From assembly GCA_012838875.1 (NCBI GenBank), contig DUOL01000207.1, positions 1 through 26,755 of the forward strand: a DNA stretch of 26,755 bases. Reading direction: 5' to 3'. This document shows positions 8,302-15,854 of the stretch, in pieces. Numbering within the stretch: the first letter of the stretch is position 1; every line of letters begins with the position of its first letter. The notes under the pieces are model-generated. The model made no database searches, was not told where the DNA came from, and saw nothing but the letters and a program-made list of their open reading frames with translations. Source of the stretch: Bacteroidales bacterium (GTDB taxonomy: Bacteria; Bacteroidota; Bacteroidia; Bacteroidales; WCHB1-69). The position numbers were made by a program, and so were the translations under genes.

Positions 8302-8309
8302 CAAAAATA
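8302..8309 (-). promoter_or_regulatory. Probable -7 box of the guaD-mreD cluster
   Basis: On the minus strand 8309-8302 reads TATTTTTG, matching TAnnTTTG, about 31 bases before the guaD ATG. A TTTG at 8329-8326 could be the -33 element, but the 16-base spacing is short. Confidence 0.4.
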
Positions 8310-8365
8310 TAACTTTTTTCTATACCAAAAATCTTAGCTTGGCAAGCAGTTATAATTTTGTTTTT

Positions 8366-8555
8366 CTCTATTTTTAATTTTAATCTGGGCGTGCCCCCTC
8401 GCTACGCTCGGGGTCGGTCTTCGGTTCCAAGTCCGCGGGCGGCAGCCGTGGGGTCGCAAAGCGGCAAAAAGAGCTTACAAGCTCGCTTTTTTGCCGCAGC
8501 GTCCCCAGCGGCTTCCGCCCTTGCGGGCTTTCCACCTGCGCCCTCACGCAACCTA
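8366..8555 (+). repeat. GC-rich dispersed repeat, copy B (most complete)
   Basis: The order is an AT-rich lead-in (8366-8385), GGGCGTG, the 19-base core at 8395-8413 (reverse complement of the copy A core), a region shared with copies A and C to about 8460, then extra sequence to about 8555. The extra part is a diverged inverted version of the first part. It fills the 314-base gap between anmK and guaD and does not cover the guaD -7 box. Small reading frames through it are alanine/proline-rich composition artefacts. It may act as a terminator or insulator between the two minus-strand units, or be a non-autonomous mobile palindrome. Confidence 0.85.
8437..8520. repeat. Long imperfect palindrome inside repeat copy B
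   Basis: Left arm 8437-8476 and right arm 8479-8520 are near-perfect inverted repeats around a two-base centre. Segments pair in order: GGGCGGCAGCC with the GGGCGGAAGCC complement, TGGGG with CCCCA, GCGGCAAAAA with TTTTTGCCGC, and GAGCTT with AAGCTC, with only small bulges. As RNA it would make a very stable hairpin on either strand; as DNA it is cruciform-prone. Confidence 0.8.
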
Positions 8556-8585
8556 AATTGCTCATATAAAGCATTTTAGGATATA

Positions 8586-9668
8586 TTATTTTTTGTAACA
8601 AGAAGAGTAAATCGCACCTCCGCAATTGTCCATTGCCGAACCCGTTACCGATTTTAAACTATTTATTTCGTTTCGCCAACGTAACAATCCAAGAAAAGCA
8701 AAAACTATCGACTCTTTAAAATTAATTGTTTCATTATCCGGCAAAATAATCTCTTTTTGAGGATTTTTTTCCCGTAACAACTCTATCAAAAACTTATTAA
8801 AAGCTCCGCCGCCCGTAACAAGAACAGTTTCTGCTTGAACTCGGTTAAGCGTTTCCGTTATTTGATAAACGATATGCTCGGTTACCGTTCGTAATTTATC
8901 TACTACTCGAATAGAGCTATTTTCAAGAATCGGCAAGAAGTGCCTATCAAACCACTCTCTCCCTAACGATTTCACCACATTTCCTTGTTGGTAAAACTCT
9001 AATTGATTCAACTTTTGAAACAAAACCTCATCTTTTTCGCCTTTTTCTGCCATTTTTCCATCATTATCATAATCAAACCCAATTTTTTGTGCCAACAAAT
9101 TTAACGGAATATTGCAAGGAAGAATGTCAAATGCTTTTCTAACTCCACCTTCTCGATACGAAATATTAGAAAAACCTCCCAAATTTAGGCAAGCACCATA
9201 TTTTGAAAATAATAACTCATCGCCTATCGGCACTAAAGGGGCGCCTTGCCCGCCCAAAGCTACGTCAACACTTCTAAAATCGCAGATGACCGGTAGCTTT
9301 GTCAATGCAGCAATGACGGCTCCGTTGCCGATTTGAGTTGAAAAGCCTAACTCCGGACGGTGAAAGATGGTGTGCCCGTGAGAAGCTATCAGCATCGGCT
9401 CATCCACTTCGTTTTCTAAAAACGAATTAATAGCATGCGCCATAAATTTACCCAACTCCACATCTAAACATGCCAATTCAAAAGCCGACATTTCCATAGC
9501 AGAAGCCAACTTCTCCTTCAATTCACACTGAAAAGGCTGTGTGAGAGCTTTTTTCACCTTGTAAGACCATTGCTTATTTAGCAATTCAAACTCACATAAT
9601 ACGATATCCAAGCCGTCAAGGGAAGTCCCTGACATTAAGCCCAAAATTAAAAACTGCTCCTCTTTCAT
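8586..9668 (-). CDS. anmK: Anhydro-N-acetylmuramic acid kinase AnmK
   Basis: AnmK opens and phosphorylates 1,6-anhydro-MurNAc with ATP to give MurNAc-6-phosphate, a cytoplasmic step in peptidoglycan recycling. The 360-residue protein carries the family's GLMSGTSLDGLD at 10-21, SHGHTIFHRPE, the run from QIGNGAVIAALTKLPVICDF to GGQGAPLVPIGDELLF, NLGGFSNIS, YDNDGKMAEKG and the VTGGGAFN nucleotide-binding motif, then ESIVFAFLGLLRW. It follows the DUF721 gene by 13 bases. The next enzyme of the pathway, the MurQ etherase, is not in this window. Repeat copy B begins 31 bases past its stop. Confidence 0.95.
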   Translation of the reverse strand: MKEEQFLILGLMSGTSLDGLDIVLCEFELLNKQWSYKVKKALTQPFQCELKEKLASAMEMSAFELACLDVELGKFMAHAINSFLENEVDEPMLIASHGHTIFHRPELGFSTQIGNGAVIAALTKLPVICDFRSVDVALGGQGAPLVPIGDELLFSKYGACLNLGGFSNISYREGGVRKAFDILPCNIPLNLLAQKIGFDYDNDGKMAEKGEKDEVLFQKLNQLEFYQQGNVVKSLGREWFDRHFLPILENSSIRVVDKLRTVTEHIVYQITETLNRVQAETVLVTGGGAFNKFLIELLREKNPQKEIILPDNETINFKESIVFAFLGLLRWRNEINSLKSVTGSAMDNCGGAIYSSCYKK

Positions 9669-9681
9669 ACGTAAATTAATC

Positions 9682-9963
9682 CTATCTAAAAATAATATCT
9701 TTTACCACATCGGCACCGACCGCCTTATTCAATTTTTCAATGATGGAACTTCGCATGCCAAGAAGCTCGAACCGTAAAGAGGCATTAACAAGTTTGACAA
9801 CTAATATCCCATTTTTTATGGAAACCGACTGCGTATTTTGGACAATAAAATCTCCCATCTCACGATGCCATATATCAATTATATGACGTTCCTGAAACAA
9901 AGTGTTTTTTTGATTCTGGTTTAAAAACGACTTAATTAACTCATTTATATTATATTGAGCCAT
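9682..9963 (-). CDS. DUF721 (DciA-like) small protein
   Basis: This is a 93-residue protein with the DUF721 pattern: an N-terminal helix INELIKSFLN, IIDIWHREMGDFIVQNTQSVSIKNG, and the strand pair ILVVKLVNASLRFELLGMRSSIIEKLN. DUF721 includes DciA, the helicase loader of many bacteria, although short Bacteroidetes members are not individually characterised and often sit near recF. Here it heads an operon with anmK and is divergent from folP. The start at 9963 gives the full domain. Family assignment is good; function is inferred only. Confidence 0.78.
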   Translation of the reverse strand: MAQYNINELIKSFLNQNQKNTLFQERHIIDIWHREMGDFIVQNTQSVSIKNGILVVKLVNASLRFELLGMRSSIIEKLNKAVGADVVKDIIFR

Positions 9964-10001
9964 AATTTGACCTCTTTAAGGATAAACGGTTTTTAGGTTG
10001 A

Positions 10002-10034
10002 CAAATTTACGTAAAAATAGGATTAAAAATCAAA
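10002..10034 (-). promoter_or_regulatory. Promoter of DUF721-anmK
   Basis: On the minus strand TTTG (10034-10031), a 21-base spacer and TAAATTTG (10009-10002) match the Bacteroidetes -33/-7 pattern. The -7 box is 38 bases before the DUF721 ATG. It lies back to back with the folP promoter. Confidence 0.6.
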
Positions 10035-10050
10035 TATTCTACATTTTTTA

Positions 10051-10058
10051 TATCTTTG
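10051..10058 (+). promoter_or_regulatory. Probable -7 box for folP-nuclease-queD
   Basis: TATCTTTG at 10051-10058 matches TAnnTTTG, 43 bases before the folP ATG. I see no good -33 element upstream. Confidence 0.45.
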
Positions 10059-10101
10059 CAAGCCAAAAATGATTTATTTTCACTTTCTATAATTTCAAAA
10101 A

Positions 10102-10929
10102 ATGTATCTAAATTTAAGAGGAACATTACTTTCTTTACAAATTCCTCAAATAATGGGAATTTTAAATGTAACTAGCGACTCTTTTTATGCAGCAAGCAGA
10201 ATGCAGAGTGAAAAGGCTATACTCAAACGGGTAGAACGTATTCAGGAAGAAGGGGCGAGCATCGTTGATATCGGTGCTGTATCAACACGACCCGGCTCGT
10301 TGCCGATTACCGAAGCAGAAGAAATTGAAAAAATCACCTCCTCTCTTGCTCTTATTTTTCGTCACTTTCCGGATATCCACGTCTCTGTTGACACTTGGCG
10401 TGCAAACGTAGCAAAAGCTTCCGTTGAAGAAGGCGCAGCTATGATTAACGACATTTCGGGAGGAACTTTTGATGAAAATATGATTCCGATGATGAAAGAG
10501 CTAAAAGTCCCCTACTGTATAACGCACACGTCAGGAGAACCTGAAGTTATGCAAGAACGCGTTCAATACAATAATATGATAAGCGATATTTTTCAATTTT
10601 TCGGACGACAAATAGAAAAATGCAAAGAATTCGGCTTAAATGATATCCTCATCGACCCTGGCTTTGGATTTGGTAAAACATTAGATGATAATTATTTATT
10701 ATTAAAAAACTTATCGGCATTTAGCTCCTTACAACTACCTATCCTCATTGGAATTTCTCGCAAATCCATGATTTACAACCTATTAGATATTACGCCGACA
10801 GAAGCTCTTAACGGCACCTCTGCTTTACATATCGTTGCCCTACAACAAGGAGCAAATATTCTTCGTGTGCACGACGTGAAAGAAGCTAATGAAGTTGTTA
10901 AACTCTATATGCAACTGCAAAAATCATAA
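10102..10929 (+). CDS. folP: Dihydropteroate synthase FolP
   Basis: FolP joins 6-hydroxymethyl-dihydropterin pyrophosphate and p-aminobenzoate to dihydropteroate in folate synthesis, and is the sulfonamide target. The 275-residue TIM-barrel protein shows the signatures MGILNVTSDSFYAASR, VDIGAVSTRPGS, SVDTWRANVAKA, MINDISGG, DILIDPGFGFGKT and ILIGISRKSMI. The first motif has Ser where NVTPDSF is usual and the second has AV for GG/E, within the range I would expect for this phylum. It starts a three-gene run with 17 bases to the nuclease gene. Confidence 0.95.
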   Translation: MYLNLRGTLLSLQIPQIMGILNVTSDSFYAASRMQSEKAILKRVERIQEEGASIVDIGAVSTRPGSLPITEAEEIEKITSSLALIFRHFPDIHVSVDTWRANVAKASVEEGAAMINDISGGTFDENMIPMMKELKVPYCITHTSGEPEVMQERVQYNNMISDIFQFFGRQIEKCKEFGLNDILIDPGFGFGKTLDDNYLLLKNLSAFSSLQLPILIGISRKSMIYNLLDITPTEALNGTSALHIVALQQGANILRVHDVKEANEVVKLYMQLQKS

Positions 10930-10946
10930 ATTAGAAAAATAGTCTT

Positions 10947-12047
10947 ATGAAAATAAAATTCTCCATCCTTTTGAGCATATTTTCTTTCTTTTATCTTTCC
11001 GGCACAGCGCAAATTCCTGCCGGCTACTATGACAACGCGGTTGGAAAACAGCACCGCGAACTAAAAGAGAGTTTGTATGAAATTATAAAAAACAATAGCT
11101 TATTAGAATATACTAACCTCTGGAACTATTTTGCTATAACGGATTTAAAAGATAACGGAAAAGTTTGGGATATGTACTCGGATTTACCCGATACGATTCC
11201 CCCCTACGAATTTACTTTCAACACTGACCGATGCGGGTCGGAAGGATACACGCAAGAAGGAGATTGCTATAATCGCGAACATTCGGTGCCTAATAGTTGG
11301 TTCGGAGAAAAACAATACCCAATGTACTCCGACCTTTTTCATATCTATCCTGTTGACGGTTGGGTAAATAATAAACGAAACAATTATCCTTACGGCAATG
11401 TATCAAATCCGACTTGGACAAGTAAAAACGGCTCTAAGCTAGGCACTTCCGCAAGCGAAGGATATGACGGTATTGTTTTTGAACCTATAGATGCCTATAA
11501 AGGAGATTTAGCAAGATCCTATTTTTATATGTGTGTACGTTATAAAGATACCAATTTTTCACAAAACGAATTTTCACAATTTAACGGAGCGGAATTAGCT
11601 CCATGGGCTCTCAACCAACTTGTAGAGTGGCACTTAAATGACCCCGTCAGCCAGAAAGAAATTGATAGAAACAATAACGTTTATTCAATCCAGAATAATC
11701 GCAATCCGTTTATTGACTATCCCGAATTGGTCGGTTATCTATGGGGAGATGATACTACGCAAGTTTTTGCACCTTACGTCGTCTCTACAATTAAACAATT
11801 AACTGAGAGAACCGTAACAATCTATCCGAATCCGGCACATAATCAAGTAACTATAAGTACAACCACCCCGAAAAACAGTGTAGAAATTCAAATTCTTGAT
11901 ATGGTTGGGAAAGTTGTTTTAAACTACTATCAGGAAAAGATAGATGAAACATTACTACTGAATATCGAAACTCTGCCTCCCGGAATATATGCTCTTTCCA
12001 TAGCAGAAAAGGAAAAAAGAGAGATTCATAAACTGATAGTATGGTAA
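10947..12047 (+). CDS. Endonuclease I family nuclease, T9SS-exported
   Basis: This 366-residue protein is a secreted EndA/endonuclease I-type metal-dependent nuclease. A signal peptide covers about 1-21 (ILLSIFSFFYLSGTAQ). The catalytic region runs from CYNREHSVPNSWFG (N109-R110-E111-H112) to YPMYSDLFHIYPVDG, VNNKRNNYPYG, and KGDLARSYFYM, and ends with WHLNDPVSQKEIDRNNNVY. From about 286 to the end is a type A T9SS sorting domain (VTIYPNPAHNQVTI, GKVV, LPPGIYALSI, HKLIVW). It is therefore probably carried across the outer membrane and released or surface-anchored, digesting extracellular nucleic acid. Its stop overlaps the queD start by seven bases. Confidence 0.9.
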   Translation: MKIKFSILLSIFSFFYLSGTAQIPAGYYDNAVGKQHRELKESLYEIIKNNSLLEYTNLWNYFAITDLKDNGKVWDMYSDLPDTIPPYEFTFNTDRCGSEGYTQEGDCYNREHSVPNSWFGEKQYPMYSDLFHIYPVDGWVNNKRNNYPYGNVSNPTWTSKNGSKLGTSASEGYDGIVFEPIDAYKGDLARSYFYMCVRYKDTNFSQNEFSQFNGAELAPWALNQLVEWHLNDPVSQKEIDRNNNVYSIQNNRNPFIDYPELVGYLWGDDTTQVFAPYVVSTIKQLTERTVTIYPNPAHNQVTISTTTPKNSVEIQILDMVGKVVLNYYQEKIDETLLLNIETLPPGIYALSIAEKEKREIHKLIVW

Positions 12048-12490
12048 ACAAAAATTACGTACAAGTTACCAAGTCTGCCACTTTTGAAATGGCTCACGCC
12101 TTAGATACCTCGATGGGAAAATGCGCCAACATTCACGGACATTCCTATAAACTTTGGATTACAATAGGAGGAACAATAGATAAGGAGAATAATAAAAATA
12201 TTGTTATAGATTTTAGAACTCTCAAAGAACTTATTTATTCGACTATTATAGAAAAGTACGACCATAGTTTTGTTCTCTTTAAAAACAAAAAAAATGAAGC
12301 ACTGAAACAGCATTTGGAATCTCTCGGATTTCAAAACATTATTTTACTTCCTTTTCAACCTACTACGGAAAACTTGACACAACATTTTGTTTCTTGCTTG
12401 CAAGAAGTGCTTCCACCCGATATTACATTAGAAAAATTAAGATTACAAGAAACTGAAAACTCTTACGCAGAGTGGGATTTCAGAGGTTAA
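12041..12490 (+). CDS. queD: 6-carboxytetrahydropterin synthase QueD family
   Basis: This 149-residue protein has the PTPS/QueD fold. Zinc histidines are H19, H32 and H34 (FEMAHAL, IHGHSY), with D73-H74 (YDHSF) and E137 (QETENS) as the other conserved active-site residues. Cys28 in KCANIHGHSY matches the catalytic cysteine of QueD; PTPS-III proteins that replace FolB have Glu there, so a direct folate role is less likely. QueD converts dihydroneopterin triphosphate to 6-carboxytetrahydropterin in queuosine synthesis. It overlaps the nuclease gene by seven bases, so it is co-transcribed with folP. Other queuosine genes are not nearby. Confidence 0.85.
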   Translation: MVNKNYVQVTKSATFEMAHALDTSMGKCANIHGHSYKLWITIGGTIDKENNKNIVIDFRTLKELIYSTIIEKYDHSFVLFKNKKNEALKQHLESLGFQNIILLPFQPTTENLTQHFVSCLQEVLPPDITLEKLRLQETENSYAEWDFRG

Positions 12491-12531
12491 TAAAAATAAT
12501 TTCTTTTTTTTCACAAAAAAACTTTTAAAAG

Positions 12532-12563
12532 GTTGTATATTAATAATAATAGTTGTATATTTG
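12532..12563 (+). promoter_or_regulatory. Promoter of the secE-rpoBC operon
   Basis: GTTG at 12532-12535, a 20-base spacer and TATATTTG at 12556-12563 fit the Bacteroidetes pattern well. The nine bases GTTGTATAT occur twice (12532-12540 and 12552-12560), exactly 20 bases apart, so the same word overlaps both boxes. This is the only strong promoter-like site in the queD-secE gap. Confidence 0.65.
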
Positions 12564-12770
12564 TCGACTTTTTAAAAGTAAATTTTGGCATAGAGGGCTT
12601 GGGAAGAAAAATAAGATATAAATCATTGAGGATAAGCCATTTACGAAGTTAAAAAGTTTTTAATAACTAAAAAAAAGGAAATTTATTTTGGAAAAAAGTC
12701 TTCTAAAAATTTCCAAATTTAAAAAAAAGAAAAGTTATTAGACTTATATTAAACAGAAAAATATTAAAAA
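12564..12770 (+). other. Untranslated leader of secE operon, about 200 nt
   Basis: This AT-rich leader lies between the promoter and secE. It holds a weak hairpin around 12647-12668 (AGTTA...TAACT) and an 8-bp perfect inverted repeat TTTGGAAA/TTTCCAAA at 12687-12694 and 12710-12717, plus A-runs. I found no tRNA-Trp and no tuf gene here, although these commonly precede secE in related genomes. A regulatory role is possible but unproven. Confidence 0.4.
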
Positions 12771-12959
12771 ATGAAAATAGTAAATTATTTTAAAGAAACT
12801 TACGACGAATTGGTACACAAAGTATCATGGCCGTCGGCAAAAGACCTTCAAAATAGTGTTGTTGTAGTGTCCATTGCTTCCCTAATTATAGCACTTATCG
12901 TGTTTTTGATGGATTTACTCTTCAATGCGGGTATGAATTTACTCTTCCCGGCTGTTTAA
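12771..12959 (+). CDS. secE: Preprotein translocase subunit SecE
   Basis: The 62-residue protein has the short, single-membrane-helix SecE form: an amphipathic N-terminal part with YFKETYDELVHKVSWPS (conserved W-P) and a transmembrane helix VVVVSIASLIIALIVFLMDLLF. SecE clamps the SecY channel in the inner membrane. It is first in the operon, 50 bases before nusG. Confidence 0.93.
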   Translation: MKIVNYFKETYDELVHKVSWPSAKDLQNSVVVVSIASLIIALIVFLMDLLFNAGMNLLFPAV

Positions 12960-13009
12960 ATTTTTTGATATTACATTGAAGTATTATATTCCGTCAACAA
13001 ATTTAGCTT

Positions 13010-13561
13010 ATGCCAGAACTTGAAAAAAAATGGTACGTCATTCGGACGATAACGGGCACTGAAAAGAAGACAAAACAAAACATTGAAAGCGAGGTTGAGG
13101 CTTCGTTCATCAAAGATTTTGTCTCTCGCGTATTGGTACCAACCGAAAAGATATACCAGATTCGTAATGGAAAGAAAATCAGCAAAGAGACAACTCTTTT
13201 TCCGGGTTATATTTTTGTTGAGGCGATTATGTTAGAGAAGGTAATTTCTATTTTGCAGGGAGTTCCGGGTGTATTGGGATTTGTAGGTTGTAAAAGAAAG
13301 ACTGATCCACCTGTTGCTTTACGCGATGTTGAAGTTACTCGTATGCTCGGCAAAGTCGATGAGCTATTAGAACAAGACGCTACTTTCTCACCTCAATTTA
13401 TTGTGGGTGAAGAAATTAAGGTCATTGACGGACCTTTCAACACTTTTAACGGTATCATCGAAGAGATAAATACCGAGAAAAAGAAACTGAAAGTTATGGT
13501 GAAAATTTTCGGTAGAAAGACTCCACTTGAGTTGAGTTTTTTACAAGTTGAGAAGGTATAA
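13010..13561 (+). CDS. nusG: Transcription elongation/antitermination factor NusG
   Basis: The 183-residue protein has an NGN domain (KKWYVIRTITGTEKKTKQNI; LFPGYIFVEA; GVPGVLGFVG) and a C-terminal KOW domain (VGEEIKVIDGPFNTFNGIIEEI...) from about 127. NusG binds the RNA polymerase clamp and couples it to the ribosome or Rho. It sits between secE and rplK as in most bacteria. Confidence 0.97.
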   Translation: MPELEKKWYVIRTITGTEKKTKQNIESEVEASFIKDFVSRVLVPTEKIYQIRNGKKISKETTLFPGYIFVEAIMLEKVISILQGVPGVLGFVGCKRKTDPPVALRDVEVTRMLGKVDELLEQDATFSPQFIVGEEIKVIDGPFNTFNGIIEEINTEKKKLKVMVKIFGRKTPLELSFLQVEKV

Positions 13562-13611
13562 TATTTCACAATTTTTATTTATTGTTACACAAATCAAAAA
13601 AAAATTAAAAG

Positions 13612-14058
13612 ATGGCAAAAGAAATAGCAGGGCTAATTAAATTACAAATCAAGGGAGGTGCTGCTAATCCATCTCCACCGGTAGGACCTGCCTTAGGTTC
13701 GAAGGGTGTGAACATCATGGAGTTTTGCAAACAGTTTAATGCACGAACACAAGAGCTTGCCGGTAAAGTGATTCCTGTTATTATCACTGTTTACAAAGAT
13801 AAATCATTTGATTTTATCACTAAAACGCCTCCGGTTGCGGTACAATTAATGGAAGCAACCAAAGTTCAAAAGGGTTCTGCTGAACCGAACAAAAGTAAAA
13901 TTGCTACAGTAACTTGGGATCAAGTACGTACTATTGCTGAAAGTAAGATGAATGACTTAAACTGCTTCACGCTCGAACCGGCCATGACCATGGTAGCGGG
14001 AACCGCAAGAAGCTTAGGTATTACTGTCAAAGGCGGCACAAATCCTTTTGAAAAATAA
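13612..14058 (+). CDS. rplK: 50S ribosomal protein L11
   Basis: The 148-residue L11 contains the hallmark stretch NPSPPVGPALGSKGVNIM near the N-terminus and the C-terminal rRNA-binding domain with TARSLGITVKG. It belongs to the GTPase-associated centre of the large subunit. The length is standard, and rplA follows after 29 bases. Confidence 0.97.
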   Translation: MAKEIAGLIKLQIKGGAANPSPPVGPALGSKGVNIMEFCKQFNARTQELAGKVIPVIITVYKDKSFDFITKTPPVAVQLMEATKVQKGSAEPNKSKIATVTWDQVRTIAESKMNDLNCFTLEPAMTMVAGTARSLGITVKGGTNPFEK

Positions 14059-14087
14059 TTAATAACAGTATAAACACAACAATCAAA

Positions 14088-14783
14088 ATGGCTAAAATAT
14101 CAAAAAAACGCAAAGAAGCTTTTGCTAAGTTTGATAAGACCAAAATTTATCCGTTAAATGAAGCAGTTCAGTTGGTAAAAGATATCACCTATACTAAATT
14201 CAATGCCTCTTTTGACATTGACATACGTTTGGGCGTCGATCCGCGAAAAGCCAATCAAATGGTACGCGGCATCGTAACTTTACCACACGGAACCGGAAAA
14301 ACGGTTAGAGTTTTGGCACTCTGCACACCTGATAAAGAAGAAGAAGCAACTGCCGCCGGCGCCGATTATGTTGGATTGGACGAATATGTCGATAAAATCA
14401 AACAGGGCTGGACAGATGTTGACGTCATCATTACAATGCCCAGCGTTATGCCTAAGATTGGTGCCTTAGGGAAAATATTAGGTCCTCGTGGCTTAATGCC
14501 AAACCCGAAAGCAGGTACCGTTACTATGGACATAGGTAAAGCAGTAGCAGATGTCAAAGCAGGTAAAATTGATTTTAAAGTTGATAAGTACGGAATTATT
14601 CACGCAGGTATCGGAAAAGTAAGTTTCACTCCTGAACAACTTACAGAAAATGCCCGAGAACTTATTTCTACAATTATCAAATTAAAACCGACAACAGCAA
14701 AAGGAACTTATGTGAAAAGCATTTATTGTTCAAGTTCTATGAGTCCAGGTGTACAAGTAGACCCAAAATCAGTTACAATATAA
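14088..14783 (+). CDS. rplA: 50S ribosomal protein L1
   Basis: The 231-residue L1 of the ribosomal stalk has conserved stretches FDIDIRLGVDPRKANQMVRG, LPHGTGKTVRV and LGKILGPRGLMPNPKAGTV. In other bacteria L1 autoregulates its operon by binding a leader that mimics its rRNA site; the 50-base gap before rplK shows no obvious structure of that kind. rplJ follows after 21 bases. Confidence 0.97.
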   Translation: MAKISKKRKEAFAKFDKTKIYPLNEAVQLVKDITYTKFNASFDIDIRLGVDPRKANQMVRGIVTLPHGTGKTVRVLALCTPDKEEEATAAGADYVGLDEYVDKIKQGWTDVDVIITMPSVMPKIGALGKILGPRGLMPNPKAGTVTMDIGKAVADVKAGKIDFKVDKYGIIHAGIGKVSFTPEQLTENARELISTIIKLKPTTAKGTYVKSIYCSSSMSPGVQVDPKSVTI

Positions 14784-14804
14784 ACTTAAAAAGCTAAACT
14801 TAAA

Positions 14805-15323
14805 ATGAAATTAGAACAAAAAAGTCAAATTGTTGACGCTATTGCAAAAGATTTAGCTGAGTACCCTAATGTGTATATAACGGATATTTCGGGCTTTACA
14901 GTGGCAACTGTAAACGATCTCAGAAGATTATGCTTCCGTAGAGATATTAAACTTAAAGTCGTTAAAAACACGTTACTAAAACGTGCTATGGAACAATCTT
15001 CCGTTGATTACTCTGACCTTTACAAAACATTAGAAGGTAGCACATCAATAATGCTTTCAACCGTAGGCAATGCTCCCGCTCGACTCATTAAAGAGTTTAG
15101 AGGGAAAAATAAAAAACCTTTCTTGAAAGCTGCCTTTATTGAAGAGTGTGCTTATTTCGGAGACGAACAACTTGAAGCACTTTGCAATATCAAATCAAGA
15201 GAAGAACTTATCGGAGATATTGTTGCCTTGTTACAATCACCCGCTAAAAACGTTATTTCTGCTTTACAGTCAGGGAAAAACAAATTAGCCGGTATTGTCA
15301 AGACATTATCCGAAAAAGAGTAA
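14805..15323 (+). CDS. rplJ: 50S ribosomal protein L10
   Basis: The 172-residue L10 forms the base of the L7/L12 stalk. It shows the N-terminal domain (LRRLCFRRDIKLKVVKNTLLKRAM) and a C-terminal helix that binds L12 dimers. The 21-base gap before it is too short for a classical L10 leader, so any autoregulatory site would lie inside rplA or elsewhere. Confidence 0.95.
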   Translation: MKLEQKSQIVDAIAKDLAEYPNVYITDISGFTVATVNDLRRLCFRRDIKLKVVKNTLLKRAMEQSSVDYSDLYKTLEGSTSIMLSTVGNAPARLIKEFRGKNKKPFLKAAFIEECAYFGDEQLEALCNIKSREELIGDIVALLQSPAKNVISALQSGKNKLAGIVKTLSEKE

Positions 15324-15376
15324 AAACAATTTAAAAACAAGTAAAACAAGTAATTAACCATTAAAAAATTATAATC

Positions 15377-15757
15377 ATGGCAGATTTAAAAGCATTTGCA
15401 GAACAATTAGTTAACTTAACCGTTAAAGAAGTTAATGAACTAGCTCAAATTTTAAAAGACGAATATGGTATTGAACCCGCAGCTGCTGCTGTAGCTGTAG
15501 CCGGTCCAGCCGCAGGCGGCGCTGCAAGCGAAGAAGTTGAAGAAAAAACACAATTTGATGTTATTCTTAAAGCAGCCGGCGCAAGCAAACTTGCCGTTGT
15601 GAAATTAGTTAAAGAACTTACAAGCCTCGGGCTTAAAGAAGCAAAAGAATTAGTTGACTCTGCACCACAACCTATAAAAGAAGCTGTATCAAAAGATGAA
15701 GCCGAAGGGTTGAAAAAATCATTAGAAGAAGCCGGTGCAGAAGTTGAAATTAAGTAG
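15377..15757 (+). CDS. rplL: 50S ribosomal protein L7/L12
   Basis: The 126-residue stalk protein has an N-terminal dimerisation domain (LVNLTVKEVNELAQILKDEYG), an alanine-rich hinge (about 36-54), and the globular domain with FDVILKAAGASKLAVVKLVKE and GLKEAKELVDSAPQPIKEAV. It recruits translational GTPases. A strong hairpin follows 16 bases after the stop. Confidence 0.97.
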   Translation: MADLKAFAEQLVNLTVKEVNELAQILKDEYGIEPAAAAVAVAGPAAGGAASEEVEEKTQFDVILKAAGASKLAVVKLVKELTSLGLKEAKELVDSAPQPIKEAVSKDEAEGLKKSLEEAGAEVEIK

Positions 15758-15773
15758 AACTTCTGAAAACTAT

Positions 15774-15830
15774 ACAATAGCGTACAATACATTCATCTAT
15801 TGAAAATGTATTGTACCTATTGTTGTTTTT
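15774..15830 (+). terminator. Terminator/attenuator-like hairpin between rplL and rpoB
   Basis: A perfect 12-bp stem GTACAATACATT (15782-15793) / AATGTATTGTAC (15805-15816) with an 11-base loop is extended by ACAATAG (15774-15780) / CTATTGT (15817-15823) across one bulged C. It is followed by TGTTTTT. The total is about 19 bp with a U-rich tail. It is placed where other bacteria have a partial terminator that lowers rpoBC transcription relative to ribosomal protein genes. Confidence 0.75.
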
Positions 15831-15854
15831 ATTCTATTTCAATTTCTATATTTC
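15822..15854 (+). promoter_or_regulatory. Possible weak promoter for rpoBC
   Basis: GTTG (15822-15825), a 21-base spacer and TATATTTC (15847-15854) closely resemble the secE promoter (GTTG, 20, TATATTTG), with one mismatch at the last -7 base. If used, it would restart transcription after the hairpin. Confidence 0.3.

Noticed and set aside
8358..8625. Two overlapping small reading frames (73 and 81 residues) across repeat copy B
   Set aside because: They exist because GC-rich repeat DNA lacks stops; they are proline/alanine/arginine-rich with no domain, and one overlaps the end of anmK.
10102..12490. QueD-family gene as a folate (PTPS-III) enzyme because of folP nearby
   Set aside because: The catalytic cysteine is retained (C28) where PTPS-III has glutamate.
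12491..12770. tRNA-Trp gene expected before secE
   Set aside because: No cloverleaf, no CCA motif and no GGTTC-like T-loop; the gap is AT-rich.
14784..14804. L10-type autoregulatory leader before rplJ
   Set aside because: The gap is only 21 bases and unstructured.
15445..15792. 115-residue reverse frame opposite rplL
   Set aside because: It is a shadow of the rplL coding strand, driven by alanine codons; there is no promoter or domain.
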